This document shows, piece by piece, positions 36,370 to 45,884 of a stretch of 64,000 nt of DNA. This stretch comes from an uncultured Flavobacteriales bacterium (GTDB lineage: Bacteria; Bacteroidota; Bacteroidia; Flavobacteriales_G; Salibacteraceae). The first letter of the stretch is position 1. Each line of letters starts with the position of its first letter. The DNA is taken from positions 161,197 to 225,196 of the forward strand of contig CALSPD010000002.1 in the NCBI GenBank assembly GCA_943788145.1. The letters are read 5' to 3'. The notes beneath the pieces were generated by a model that saw nothing but the letters and a program-made list of their open reading frames with translations, did no database searches and had not been told where the DNA came from. The position numbers and the translations under genes are program-made.

Positions 36370-37534
36370 AGCATTATCACTAGTAGCCTTACTTTTCCCT
36401 TTTATAGCATTCGCTCAAGATGAAAAGGACTCATCTGAAGTGAGTTTTGGCGGTTATGCCGATGGCTACTATTCCTATTACACCAACGCAAAAGAAGTTG
36501 CTTACCAACAACATGACGCAATTGGCGCATACCACAATAATTTCGGATTGAACATCGCGCAGCTCACTGCCGCTTACAACTCAAATCGAATGCGAGGCGT
36601 TTTGACTTTACACGCAGGCGATATTCCGGCCATTACTTGGGCGGGAACGTATCGAAACATTCAAGAAGCGAATGCCGGAGTTAGATTAGCCAAAGGCCTT
36701 TGGCTCGACATGGGGTTTTTCAAAACGCATGTTGGTACGGAGAGCTTCCTACCAAAGGATAATTTGATGAGCATTATCACTCTGGGAACGTTTTACGGAC
36801 CTTTCTATCAAAGTGGAGCTCGTTTAAGCTACGACACGGAGTCGGAGTGGCATTTTGAATTGCATGCCATTAATGGATACAACTTGCACATTGACAACAA
36901 TGATTATAAAACCTTTGGTTTATTGGTTTCGCATGATTTTGGCGATCATTTTGGCATGGGCTACGCTGCCATGGCAGGTCAGGAAAGGGTAGGTCAATTG
37001 CGCGATGGATATCTCATTTATCAGAACATGTTTGCGAATTGGAATTATGAGAAACTGGACGTTCAAGTTGGCTTAGATGTGGCGGTTGCAAATCAATGGC
37101 GACCGACTACTCCAATTGGATCAAACGGGTGGCTAGCAAATCCATTGATTGCGGGTCTTGCAACGTTTAAATACCATTTCTCAGACCAGTTTGCAGCAAG
37201 CTTTCGAGGTGAAGTGTTTAGCGATGAAAGCAACATCAATAGTTTTAGTTATTCTCCATCGGTGAATTCAACCACAGGAGCGAGTAGACTATCCACGGAC
37301 GCAACAGGAATGACTGTTTTTGGATCTACGTTTGGGTTTGAATATGCACCTACAACCAATGGTTTTTTGAGAATTGAGTCGCGGACGCTTTATCATCCAG
37401 ATGCCACAACGAGCATCTACCCTGATGGTTGGGATGCTACAAGGGCTCCAATGAACCCCATGTTGAATGGAAGAATGCAACTGATGGCAACCGCGGGCTT
37501 TTATTTCGATAAAACCATCAAATTCGCGCGGTGA
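36362..37534 (+). CDS. Outer-membrane beta-barrel protein, porin-like
   Basis: A protein of about 390 residues from the ATG at 36362 with a signal peptide (MNKALSLVALLFPFIAFA). The mature part is a predicted outer-membrane barrel: SFGGYADGYYSYYTNAKE, NNFGLNIAQLTAAYNSN, LWLDMGFFKTHVGTESFLP, SGARLSYDTESEWHFELH and AASFRGEVFSDES. It resembles the 'outer membrane beta-barrel, porin' family that many Bacteroidota encode (DUF1597-like barrels); solute unknown. It is translationally coupled to tatD upstream and to ansA downstream (the last codons overlap the GTG of ansA). Confidence 0.75.
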   Translation: MNKALSLVALLFPFIAFAQDEKDSSEVSFGGYADGYYSYYTNAKEVAYQQHDAIGAYHNNFGLNIAQLTAAYNSNRMRGVLTLHAGDIPAITWAGTYRNIQEANAGVRLAKGLWLDMGFFKTHVGTESFLPKDNLMSIITLGTFYGPFYQSGARLSYDTESEWHFELHAINGYNLHIDNNDYKTFGLLVSHDFGDHFGMGYAAMAGQERVGQLRDGYLIYQNMFANWNYEKLDVQVGLDVAVANQWRPTTPIGSNGWLANPLIAGLATFKYHFSDQFAASFRGEVFSDESNINSFSYSPSVNSTTGASRLSTDATGMTVFGSTFGFEYAPTTNGFLRIESRTLYHPDATTSIYPDGWDATRAPMNPMLNGRMQLMATAGFYFDKTIKFAR

Positions 37535-38553
37535 CATCCATATTGATCATTTACACAGGCGGCACCATCGGCATGGTGGAAGCTGAGGACAGAAAAACCT
37601 TGGTACCGTTTAACCTATCGCATATCCTGGATCAAGTTCCTGAGCTCAAAAAGTTGGACGTGAAGCTCGACTCGGCTTCGTTCGAAAAACCCATTGATTC
37701 TTCAGACATGCAACCGAAGCACTGGCTTCAAATGGCGCGCATCATAGAAGAAAACTACTTGAAATACGATGGCTTTGTCATTCTCCACGGGTCGGACACC
37801 TTAGCCTATAGCGCTTCTGCATTGAGCTTTATGCTGGATGGAATGCGGAAGCCCGTTATTCTGACTGGGTCGCAGTTGCCAATAGGAATGATTCGAACGG
37901 ATGCACGCGAAAACCTAATCACGGCTGTTGAAATGGCGGCTTTGACAAAGAATGGCGAACCTGTCATACAAGAAGTGGCCATTTATTTTGAATACAAACT
38001 CTATCGGGGAAATCGAACCACAAAAGTGAGTGCCGAAGCCTTTGAGGCTTTTAGCTCGCCAAACTATCCGCTTTTAGCTGAGGCTGGGGTTCACATTGAA
38101 GTGAACTACGCCCGACTATTTCGACCCAAATCGGAGCAATTTGATGTGCATCACAATTTGGATGCATCTGTCGGAGTTTTGACTCTGTTTCCAGGTATTT
38201 CGGAAGAGCAACTCTTGGCTCAAATCGGCACCGAGAATCAGCGAGCGCTGGTCTTACAATCCTTCGGGTCTGGCAATGCCAGTCAACAGCCATGGTTTTT
38301 AGAAGCGTTGAAATCGGCAATTGATAACGGATTGATTGTGTTGAACATTACACAATGCATGAAAGGAAAAGTGGAGCAAGGGAAATATGCCACGAGTCAG
38401 GCTTTACTTGAAATGGGTGTTATTGGTGGCAGTGACCTGACCTTAGAAGCAGCCATAACAAAACTCATGGTATTATTGGGCCATAGTGACGACCCCGTCT
38501 GGATAAAAGCGCATCTAAATTCCAATATTCGCGGTGAAATGTCGATTGCATAA
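37531..38553 (+). CDS. ansA: Type I (cytoplasmic) asparaginase
   Basis: A 340-residue type I L-asparaginase. The first catalytic Thr lies in IIYTGGTIGMVEAE and the second in VILHGSDTLAYSASALSF, followed by the KPVILTGSQLPIGM region and LTAVEMAA-type helix (ENLITAVEMAA). It hydrolyses L-asparagine to aspartate and ammonia in the cytoplasm; there is no signal peptide. The start is GTG at 37531, overlapping the outer-membrane gene's stop (GTGA), so translation is coupled. The TMTC-like gene follows 6 bases after the stop. Confidence 0.92.
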   Translation: MTSILIIYTGGTIGMVEAEDRKTLVPFNLSHILDQVPELKKLDVKLDSASFEKPIDSSDMQPKHWLQMARIIEENYLKYDGFVILHGSDTLAYSASALSFMLDGMRKPVILTGSQLPIGMIRTDARENLITAVEMAALTKNGEPVIQEVAIYFEYKLYRGNRTTKVSAEAFEAFSSPNYPLLAEAGVHIEVNYARLFRPKSEQFDVHHNLDASVGVLTLFPGISEEQLLAQIGTENQRALVLQSFGSGNASQQPWFLEALKSAIDNGLIVLNITQCMKGKVEQGKYATSQALLEMGVIGGSDLTLEAAITKLMVLLGHSDDPVWIKAHLNSNIRGEMSIA

Positions 38554-38559
38554 AACCAA

Positions 38560-40677
38560 ATGGGGCGAAAGGAAAAACAGAAATATCAGAAGCATAAAAA
38601 GGAAGTTGAAGCCTTAGATGAATTAGAAGCTGTGGCATCATTTGCGAACCCAAAAGAAGGCCAAAACTGGAACGCCATTTTCTTCATGTTTGTCTTTGGC
38701 ATGCTGCTCTATGCCAACACCATTTCCTTCGATTACGCTTTAGATGACAAGCTGTACATCACGGCAAATGAGTACACCAAAAAAGGCGTCTCGGGCATCA
38801 AGGAGATTTGGACAAACGATATGATGACAGGGTTTTTTGGCAAAAAGAAAAACCTAGTAGAAGGAGGGCGTTATCGCCCCTTGGCGCTCACCACGCACGC
38901 CATTGAGTGGCAAATTTTTGGCAAAAACGCTATGGTCAGCCATGCGGTGAATATTTTGCTTTATGGGTTCATGGGAGTGATCCTGTTGATTGTCCTTCAA
39001 CAGATTTTTGAGAACGAGAGCCGCGACCGATGGTGGTGGACAGTGCCTGTTGTGGCCACCATGATTTTTCTTGCTCACCCAACACATACCGAAGTTGGCG
39101 CTAACATAAAAAGTCGCGATGAGATCATGAGCTTGCTGTTTGCATTGCTTAGCTTTTCGGCTTTGCTTAACTACTTGAAACGCGGAGGTACGCTTCCCTT
39201 GCTCATGAGTGGAATATGGTTTTGGTTGAGTTTAGCTTCCAAAGAATCGACTGTGACCTTTTTAGGCGTTGTTCCACTCACCTTGATTTTTTTCCCAAAA
39301 GGAAATTTGAAGAAAAGCATCATTTCCATAGCGCCCATGGTCGTGTTTACGTTCGCTTACCTTGCCTTGCGTACGATTATTTTGGATGACCAAGGTAGTA
39401 TGCTCGATGTGCCAAAGGAGCTGATGAATAAACCCTACTTGAATGCAACGCCCGATGAACAAATGGCGAGTATTTTCTTTACGATGGGTCTTTACATCAA
39501 GCTTTTGTTTTGGCCTCATCCGCTAACACACGATTATTACCCATTTCATCCATTTCATACTTATCAAGAACTTGCAGCAGGGTCCAGCGGCTATGTGGAT
39601 TGGTCAAATCCGCTGGCTATGGCCGCAGCCCTGATTTATGTGGTCATGTTCGGGTTCGGGTTATATACGCTTTATCGAAAGATTTCGGGGAAGGGCGCGA
39701 GCATTTTAGGGTACAGCGTCTTGTTCTATTTAGGGACGTTTATCCTCTTTTCAAACCTGTTTTTTGACATTGGGGCTTTTATGAATGAGCGTTTCTTGTT
39801 CATTCCATCGCTTGGCTTTGCGCTTCCAATCGCTTGGTTCCTCGTGCATAAACTCGGAAAGAAGGATGGGATTAACGCAGGCGTGTTGTTGGCCGCAGCG
39901 CTCATTGTCGTTTATTCTGGAATGACGATAGTTCGAAACTATGCCTGGGAAAACGATTATTCCCTGGCGACTGCGGACGTTGGCACTTCTGATGGATCAT
40001 CAAAAGTCAAAATGACAATGGGCAGCGAATTACTCGATCGCGCTAAAAAGGAGAAAAACGAACAACAACGCATGGCTATGTTGAAGGAGGCGGAAAATTA
40101 TTGCCTTCAGTCTTTGCGCATTTATCCGCAGTATTATCCACCCTTGGACATTCTGGGAAACATCTATTTTGAACAGGGTAATTACGCAGAGAGTGTGCGT
40201 TTTTTTGCTGGAGCACTTCGAATTAAGCCATATGATAGCCGAATGTTGAATAACATGGAAGCCGTGGCCAATGTGGCTGTTAAAAAGAAGGATTTTGAAA
40301 CGGCTATTAAGGGCTATTCTTTGTTAACCAAATTGCTAAAAGGAAAGAATAAATCGAAGATTTATTCAGCTTTAGGTGAGGTTTATGGCAAAGAGCTGAA
40401 TGACCTAGAAAAGGCAAAAGAGAACCTACGTTTAGCTCGAAAATGGGACCCGGATAATGCAAGTGCTTACCAGAAAATTGGAATTGTATTCGCTATGTCG
40501 GGGCAGCTTGATTCGGCCATGACGAACTTTACAACGGCTTATGAGCTTGACACAACCAATGCGCGCATATTGTTGAATTTGGGTATTCTTCATCAACAAA
40601 TGGGTCATGTGAAAATTGGCAATGCGTACGTCCAAAAAGCCTATAAAATGGATCCGACTGTGGGCGGAGAAAAATAA
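38560..40677 (+). CDS. Polytopic membrane protein with C-terminal TPRs, TMTC-like
   Basis: A 705-residue protein. After a charged N-terminus it has about ten transmembrane helices (for example AIFFMFVFGMLLYANTISF, and TVPVVATMIFLAHPTHTEV). The first periplasmic loop carries SFDYALDDKLYITAN and GGRYRPLAL, and HPTHTEVGANIKSRDEIMS follows: landmarks shared with TMTC-type O-mannosyltransferases and related GT-C enzymes. The C-terminal 200 residues are TPRs (ENYCLQSLRIYPQYYPPLD, FETAIKGYSLLTKLLKG, NARILLNLGILHQQMG). It is probably a GT-C glycosyltransferase or surface-glycan factor. It is followed directly by tRNA-Ser. Confidence 0.78.
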   Translation: MGRKEKQKYQKHKKEVEALDELEAVASFANPKEGQNWNAIFFMFVFGMLLYANTISFDYALDDKLYITANEYTKKGVSGIKEIWTNDMMTGFFGKKKNLVEGGRYRPLALTTHAIEWQIFGKNAMVSHAVNILLYGFMGVILLIVLQQIFENESRDRWWWTVPVVATMIFLAHPTHTEVGANIKSRDEIMSLLFALLSFSALLNYLKRGGTLPLLMSGIWFWLSLASKESTVTFLGVVPLTLIFFPKGNLKKSIISIAPMVVFTFAYLALRTIILDDQGSMLDVPKELMNKPYLNATPDEQMASIFFTMGLYIKLLFWPHPLTHDYYPFHPFHTYQELAAGSSGYVDWSNPLAMAAALIYVVMFGFGLYTLYRKISGKGASILGYSVLFYLGTFILFSNLFFDIGAFMNERFLFIPSLGFALPIAWFLVHKLGKKDGINAGVLLAAALIVVYSGMTIVRNYAWENDYSLATADVGTSDGSSKVKMTMGSELLDRAKKEKNEQQRMAMLKEAENYCLQSLRIYPQYYPPLDILGNIYFEQGNYAESVRFFAGALRIKPYDSRMLNNMEAVANVAVKKKDFETAIKGYSLLTKLLKGKNKSKIYSALGEVYGKELNDLEKAKENLRLARKWDPDNASAYQKIGIVFAMSGQLDSAMTNFTTAYELDTTNARILLNLGILHQQMGHVKIGNAYVQKAYKMDPTVGGEK

Positions 40678-40716
40678 TGGTCTCATTTCCATACTTTCGC
40701 GTCCCTTAAAACTATT

Positions 40717-40801
40717 GGAGAGGTGGCAGAGTGGCTGAACGCGCACGCTTGGAAAGCGTGTTTACGGTAACGTAACGGGGGTTCGAATCCCCCTCTCTCC
40801 G
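40717..40801 (+). tRNA. tRNA-Ser (anticodon GGA)
   Basis: A full class II tRNA: acceptor stem GGAGAGG paired with TCTCTCC plus discriminator G. It has a D-arm with TGGCAGAGTGGCTGAAC and an anticodon stem CACGC/GCGTG with loop TTGGAAA (anticodon GGA at 40751-40753). There is a long variable arm typical of serine tRNAs, and a T-arm GGGGGTTCGAATCCCCC. The 3' end continues as CA, so CCA is not fully encoded. Confidence 0.96.
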
Positions 40802-40810
40802 CAGCCGAAA

Positions 40811-40840
40811 TCCCACGCTTGAAGAGCGTGGGATTTTTTA
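40811..40840 (+). terminator. Rho-independent terminator after tRNA-Ser
   Basis: The stem TCCCACGCT (40811-40819) / AGCGTGGGA (40825-40833) with a 5-base loop is followed by TTTTTTA. It begins 9 bases after the tRNA. Confidence 0.9.
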
Positions 40841-41008
40841 TTTGCGGCCCGCCAAGCTTGCTTGTGCGGGCAAGCAAATAAAAAAGACCAAGGCTGCTTA
40901 GCAGCAGGGGATTTCAGGATGTGTTGACTTATCCATTATTGGGATCAAGAGCCGAAGGCGATTAATCCACCTGGAAATCCACTTAACTTACGGACTTAAA
41001 TCGCTCTA

Positions 41009-41281
41009 TTGCTAATAGGGTCTGGGTTTATACTTCAAGAACTGGTTCTGGCTCTTCGAAGCGTGGGGGTTGCAATTGCATCTGGAATCATTCAATATGT
41101 ATTTCTCCTGATATCAGCGGTGATGATGCTCTTAGCTTTGATTTTCGCATGGTTTAGTTTGCGGAACAGGAATCGTCAATGGGACAATCGATTATCTAAA
41201 TCCAACCCGAACTCATCAAGCGATTTGCTGACCACCGTAGTCTTACATTCAAGGCAAGTTTCGGGTTATTCTCGAAAGTGA
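41009..41281 (+). CDS. Short hydrophobic ORF, possible gene fragment
   Basis: A 90-residue ORF from a TTG start. Residues 5-50 form two hydrophobic helices (ALRSVGVAIASGIIQYVF, LLISAVMMLLALIFAWFSL), then RNRNRQWDN and a Ser/Asn-rich tail. I do not recognise a family. It lies in the decayed stretch after tRNA-Ser, with no good promoter or start, and may be the remnant of a membrane protein gene. Between this ORF and 41666 (41282-41665, about 380 bases) I see no gene. Confidence 0.3.
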   Translation: MLIGSGFILQELVLALRSVGVAIASGIIQYVFLLISAVMMLLALIFAWFSLRNRNRQWDNRLSKSNPNSSSDLLTTVVLHSRQVSGYSRK

Positions 41282-41665
41282 TCGTCTGAAGCCATTTGGC
41301 TATTTTATTTCGGGTTAACATGGGCATCAAGTACTCGATTAAAATGAGGGTCAGAAGTTTGATTTGGCAATGGATGAAAAGATTATTAATTGCTTGAGAC
41401 CGTCATTTAGTTGATCGGTTCAACTGAAAATTCCGGATTAATGTTTCGCCAAAAATGAAGAATGGTTTGATAAACTAACGTTCACGGTAACAAGGGGTAA
41501 TAGCCAAACAAATTCAGTATAAGATTTTGGTTTTTGAAAAAAATCAGAGCTCGCGAAGGGAAATACTTTAAGAATCAATATATAATGCGGTATTTTCGCG
41601 CGATTAATATTGTCAATTCACGCGTCTGGCGAACAGCCAGCTTGATTTTAATTTGAAACTTGCAC

Positions 41666-41959
41666 ATGATTCGGAGAGCCAAGAAAATTATCAGCTATGT
41701 ATATCCAATTGTTTTTGAGCATGAAAAGGGTGAAATCGTTCCGTGTGTAGAAGTTCGAGCCAACATGGGCAAACTCACCTTAGATGGTAATCATGTGAAT
41801 TATTCCTTTGGGAGTCTATATACCGTTTTTGACAAAACATTTGAATATTTTAATCTTCGTGAAAAGAAGATTAATTCGGCTTTAATATTGGGCTTTGGAG
41901 CAGGAAGTGTCGCAAAAATCCTTAGCGATAAGTATAATTCTAATTGTCAATCGGGTTGA
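41666..41959 (+). pseudogene. Spermidine-synthase-like protein, N-terminal fragment
   Basis: From the ATG at 41666 (MIRRAKKIISYVYPIVFEHE) the first 90 residues follow the spermidine-synthase-like methyltransferases of Bacteroidota: LDGNHVNYSFGSLYTVFDKTF and the SAM loop SALILGFGAGSVAKILSDKY. Full-length proteins continue for another 110-150 residues; here the frame ends at 41959 and the sequence changes to a DUF3124 gene in another frame. This is a truncated gene, not a simple one-base frameshift. Confidence 0.65.
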
Positions 41960-42242
41960 ATTCTATGATGCAGAGGGAGTTATGTTGAAAGAATACTTGG
42001 ACCATGCGGTGGAGTTACGTCCCTTGCAATCGATTTGGCTGATAGTTGACGGACAAAAGGAGCAAGGAGGAACTGGAACAAATTTCTTGGTGGATTGGGC
42101 GTCACAGGTTCCAGTCAAAGCTCCGATTGTTGAATCGATGATGGCAGGGAGTTCATACCAATTGGGATTCTCTTATAAGTCGGAGTCGGTAGTAGTAAAG
42201 GAATGGCGCTATGGAATTGAAACAAACGTGGACGATTTATAG
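41931..42242 (+). pseudogene. DUF3124 protein, C-terminal fragment
   Basis: The frame ending at 42242 carries a DUF3124-like domain: IVNRVEFYDAEGVMLKEYL, HAVELRPLQSIWLIVDG, GGTGTNFLVDWASQ, VKAPIVESMMAG and LGFSYKSESVVVKEW. These are the family's core motifs. The N-terminal signal and first strands are missing; the sequence joins directly to the spermidine-synthase-like fragment near 41930-41950. From 42243 to 42563 (321 bases) there is no gene, only the palindrome listed next. Confidence 0.6.
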
Positions 42243-42521
42243 GCTGAGCTTGTAAGTGCCGACAGCATATTCGATGCACCTAAAAACCCTTTTTCAAATC
42301 AATATCTTCTTACCCTCAGGCTGTTAAAGCCGTGGGGATCATTTCACTTGAAACAAAGCTGATTTGACAAAGTACGGTGGAATTCAAAACAGTTAACCAC
42401 CTGAAACAGCGGAGGAGATAATTGAATTTGACCATTAGAATAATCAAACACCAACCATCTTAGTTGCGATCAAGCTACTTAAACGTTAGCTAGTTATCCC
42501 AACGCCAATGAAGCTCAAAGG

Positions 42522-42537
42522 CATGACCAATGTCATG
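42522..42537. promoter_or_regulatory. CRP/FNR-type palindrome upstream of tryptophanase
   Basis: The perfect inverted repeat CATGAC-CAAT-GTCATG spans 42522-42537, 26 bases before the tryptophanase ATG. Two 5-base half-sites separated by 4 bases is the layout of CRP/FNR-family operators. The position so close to the start codon would fit repression or a short leader. No tnaC-like leader peptide is evident. Confidence 0.35.
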
Positions 42538-42563
42538 GTTATCGAAAGTCCGACTGCCTAACT

Positions 42564-43979
42564 ATGCACGGTGAAACTTTAGCACCGAAAAAGATGGTAC
42601 AAAAGACAATTATTGAACCCTTCCGCATTAAATCTGTGGAGCCCTTTCGACTGAGCAGTGAATCTGAACGCTCCGCGTTTTTGAAGGCGGCAGATTACAA
42701 TCCATTTTTATTAAGCTCAGATCAGGTTATGATCGACCTGCTCACCGATAGCGGAACGAGTGCAATGAGCGCCAATCAATGGGCTGGAATTATCAATGGA
42801 GATGAGGCTTATGCCGGTTCACGATCGTGGCTAAAAATGCAAGCCGTAGTCAAGGACTTAACCGGTTTCGAATTCATTTTACCAACACATCAGGGGCGGG
42901 CAGCCGAACGAATTATTTATGGTTTAGTAGGCGGGAAGGGCAAGACCTTTATCAGCAACACCCACTTCGATACAACGCGAGCGAACATTGAGTTTTCGGG
43001 CGCAGAGGCGATAGATATTCCAATCGAAAACGCTACGGACCCATCATGGATTCATCCGTTTAAAGGAAACCTGAACACGGAAAAATTGGAAAAAATCATC
43101 CTTGAAAAAGGAGCAGGGAATGTTGGAGCAGTCATCCTCACCGTTACCAACAACAGTGGTGGAGGGCAGCCCGTGAGTATGGCTAATACGCGTGAAGTGA
43201 GTAGAATTTGCCGAAAACATGGAGTGCTGTTTATGCTGGATTGCTGCAGGGTGGCTGAAAACGCCTATTTCATCCATCTTAGAGAGGAAGGATACTCAGG
43301 CAAAACCTACAAAGAGATTGCGCAAGAGATGTTTTCGCTCACCGATGGTGCGGTGATGAGCGCAAAAAAGGATGCCTTGGTAAACATGGGCGGATTCTTG
43401 GCACTTAAAGACAAAGACATTGCAAATGAGTGTAAGAGTTTGTTGATCATTACCGAGGGCTTCACCACGTATGGCGGACTTTCTGGTCGCGATATGGAAG
43501 CCATAGCTATTGGACTGGAAGAGGTTTTTGATGCCGACTACCTCACTTACCGAATGAAAAGCACCGCATACCTTGGCGACCACCTTAATAAGATGGGCGT
43601 TCCGTTGATGCTTCCCATTGGAGGACACGCAGTGTATATCGATGCTAAACAGTTTTACCCGCACATTCCAGTTGACCAATATCCAGGTCAAGCTTTGGCT
43701 TGTGAGCTATATGTGAAAGGGGGCATTCGGTCGGTAGAAATAGGATCTGTAATGTTTGGAAAATACGACTCGATGGGGAAGTTGATTCCGGCCTCGATGG
43801 AGCTGGTTAGGCTGGCTATTCCAAGGAGGGTTTATACTCAAAGCCACATGGAATATGTAATCGAAACCTTCGAAATTTTATTGGAAGATAGAAAGAATGT
43901 GAGAGGAATGAAGATCACAGAAGAACCTAAATTTCTTAGGCATTTTACTGCCAAGTTTGAAAAACTAGATCAAGTTTAG
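42564..43979 (+). CDS. tnaA: Tryptophanase
   Basis: A 471-residue PLP-dependent beta-eliminating lyase, the same length as E. coli TnaA. Motifs are [43 protein letters not shown] and the PLP lysine in MSAKKDALVNMGG (Lys269). Two positions separate tryptophanase from tyrosine phenol-lyase, and both favour tryptophanase. The loop is GGIRSVEIGS, like TnaA's RAVEIGS. The C-terminus is LRHFTAKF, with the His (460) equivalent to TnaA His463. The predicted reaction is tryptophan to indole, pyruvate and ammonia. A paralogous lyase follows 48 bases later. Confidence 0.9.
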   Translation: MHGETLAPKKMVQKTIIEPFRIKSVEPFRLSSESERSAFLKAADYNPFLLSSDQVMIDLLTDSGTSAMSANQWAGIINGDEAYAGSRSWLKMQAVVKDLTGFEFILPTHQGRAAERIIYGLVGGKGKTFISNTHFDTTRANIEFSGAEAIDIPIENATDPSWIHPFKGNLNTEKLEKIILEKGAGNVGAVILTVTNNSGGGQPVSMANTREVSRICRKHGVLFMLDCCRVAENAYFIHLREEGYSGKTYKEIAQEMFSLTDGAVMSAKKDALVNMGGFLALKDKDIANECKSLLIITEGFTTYGGLSGRDMEAIAIGLEEVFDADYLTYRMKSTAYLGDHLNKMGVPLMLPIGGHAVYIDAKQFYPHIPVDQYPGQALACELYVKGGIRSVEIGSVMFGKYDSMGKLIPASMELVRLAIPRRVYTQSHMEYVIETFEILLEDRKNVRGMKITEEPKFLRHFTAKFEKLDQV

Positions 43980-44015
43980 ATGAGTAGCAACTTGCTGCAA
44001 TCAATTATTTTTTAA

Positions 44016-45410
<1,395 letters not shown>

Positions 45411-45830
45411 ATGTTGAGTGTTTGCAAAGTATTTCGGTTTGAAGCAGCGCACTCCTTGCCAAACCATCCTGGGGCGTTTAAAAATTTACACGGTCACAGT
45501 TATGAATTGCACGTTTGTGTGAAGGCAAAAACGCTAAACGATCAAGGTATGGTCATGGATTTTGGTGACCTTAAACGGATTGTTCAACGTGAAATAATCG
45601 ATGAGTTTGATCACTCGGTGGTGCTTAAAAAGGAATCGTTGTTGGCGCTCACGTTGATGCATAGCGACCAAAAACTTGTTTTATTGGACAACGACCCCAC
45701 CGCTGAGAACATGGTGGGGTTGATTGCCAATCGTTTGATGAGCGCTCTACCCGAGGGGATACATGTGCATTTTCTGAAACTTTGGGAGACAAGCACATCC
45801 TATGCACTCTGGGAAAACGACAGGGACTGA
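45411..45830 (+). CDS. QueD/PTPS-like protein lacking the catalytic Cys
   Basis: A 139-residue T-fold protein of the 6-pyruvoyl-tetrahydropterin synthase/QueD family. Zinc ligands are present: His in FRFEAAHSLP and the HGH of LHGHSYELHV. The Asp-His pair FDHSVV and the C-terminal Glu of LWETSTSYALWE are also present. In E. coli QueD the catalytic Cys27 lies just before the zinc HGH (KCGRLHGH); here the segment is GAFKNLHGH, with Phe at that position. It may therefore use another base or catalyse a different pterin reaction, and the label queD would be unsafe. It starts the base after the TPL stop. Confidence 0.8.
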   Translation: MLSVCKVFRFEAAHSLPNHPGAFKNLHGHSYELHVCVKAKTLNDQGMVMDFGDLKRIVQREIIDEFDHSVVLKKESLLALTLMHSDQKLVLLDNDPTAENMVGLIANRLMSALPEGIHVHFLKLWETSTSYALWENDRD

Positions 45831-45884
45831 TAATTCAATTCAATCGAGAACGTTTGACTGTATTCCCAAATTTATCTTCGCGGT

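Noticed and set aside
40844..40880. Second hairpin-like sequence after the tRNA-Ser terminator
   Set aside because: Short interrupted arms (CCCGC/GCGGG, GCTTGC/GCAAGC) without a T-run; a chance structure or a decayed repeat cannot be told apart.
42243..42563. Search for a tnaC-like leader peptide upstream of tryptophanase
   Set aside because: No short ORF with a Trp-x-Pro pattern and suitable spacing was found.
40680..42563. Integrated element after tRNA-Ser
   Set aside because: No integrase and no repeated tRNA 3' end were seen, so an attachment site cannot be claimed.
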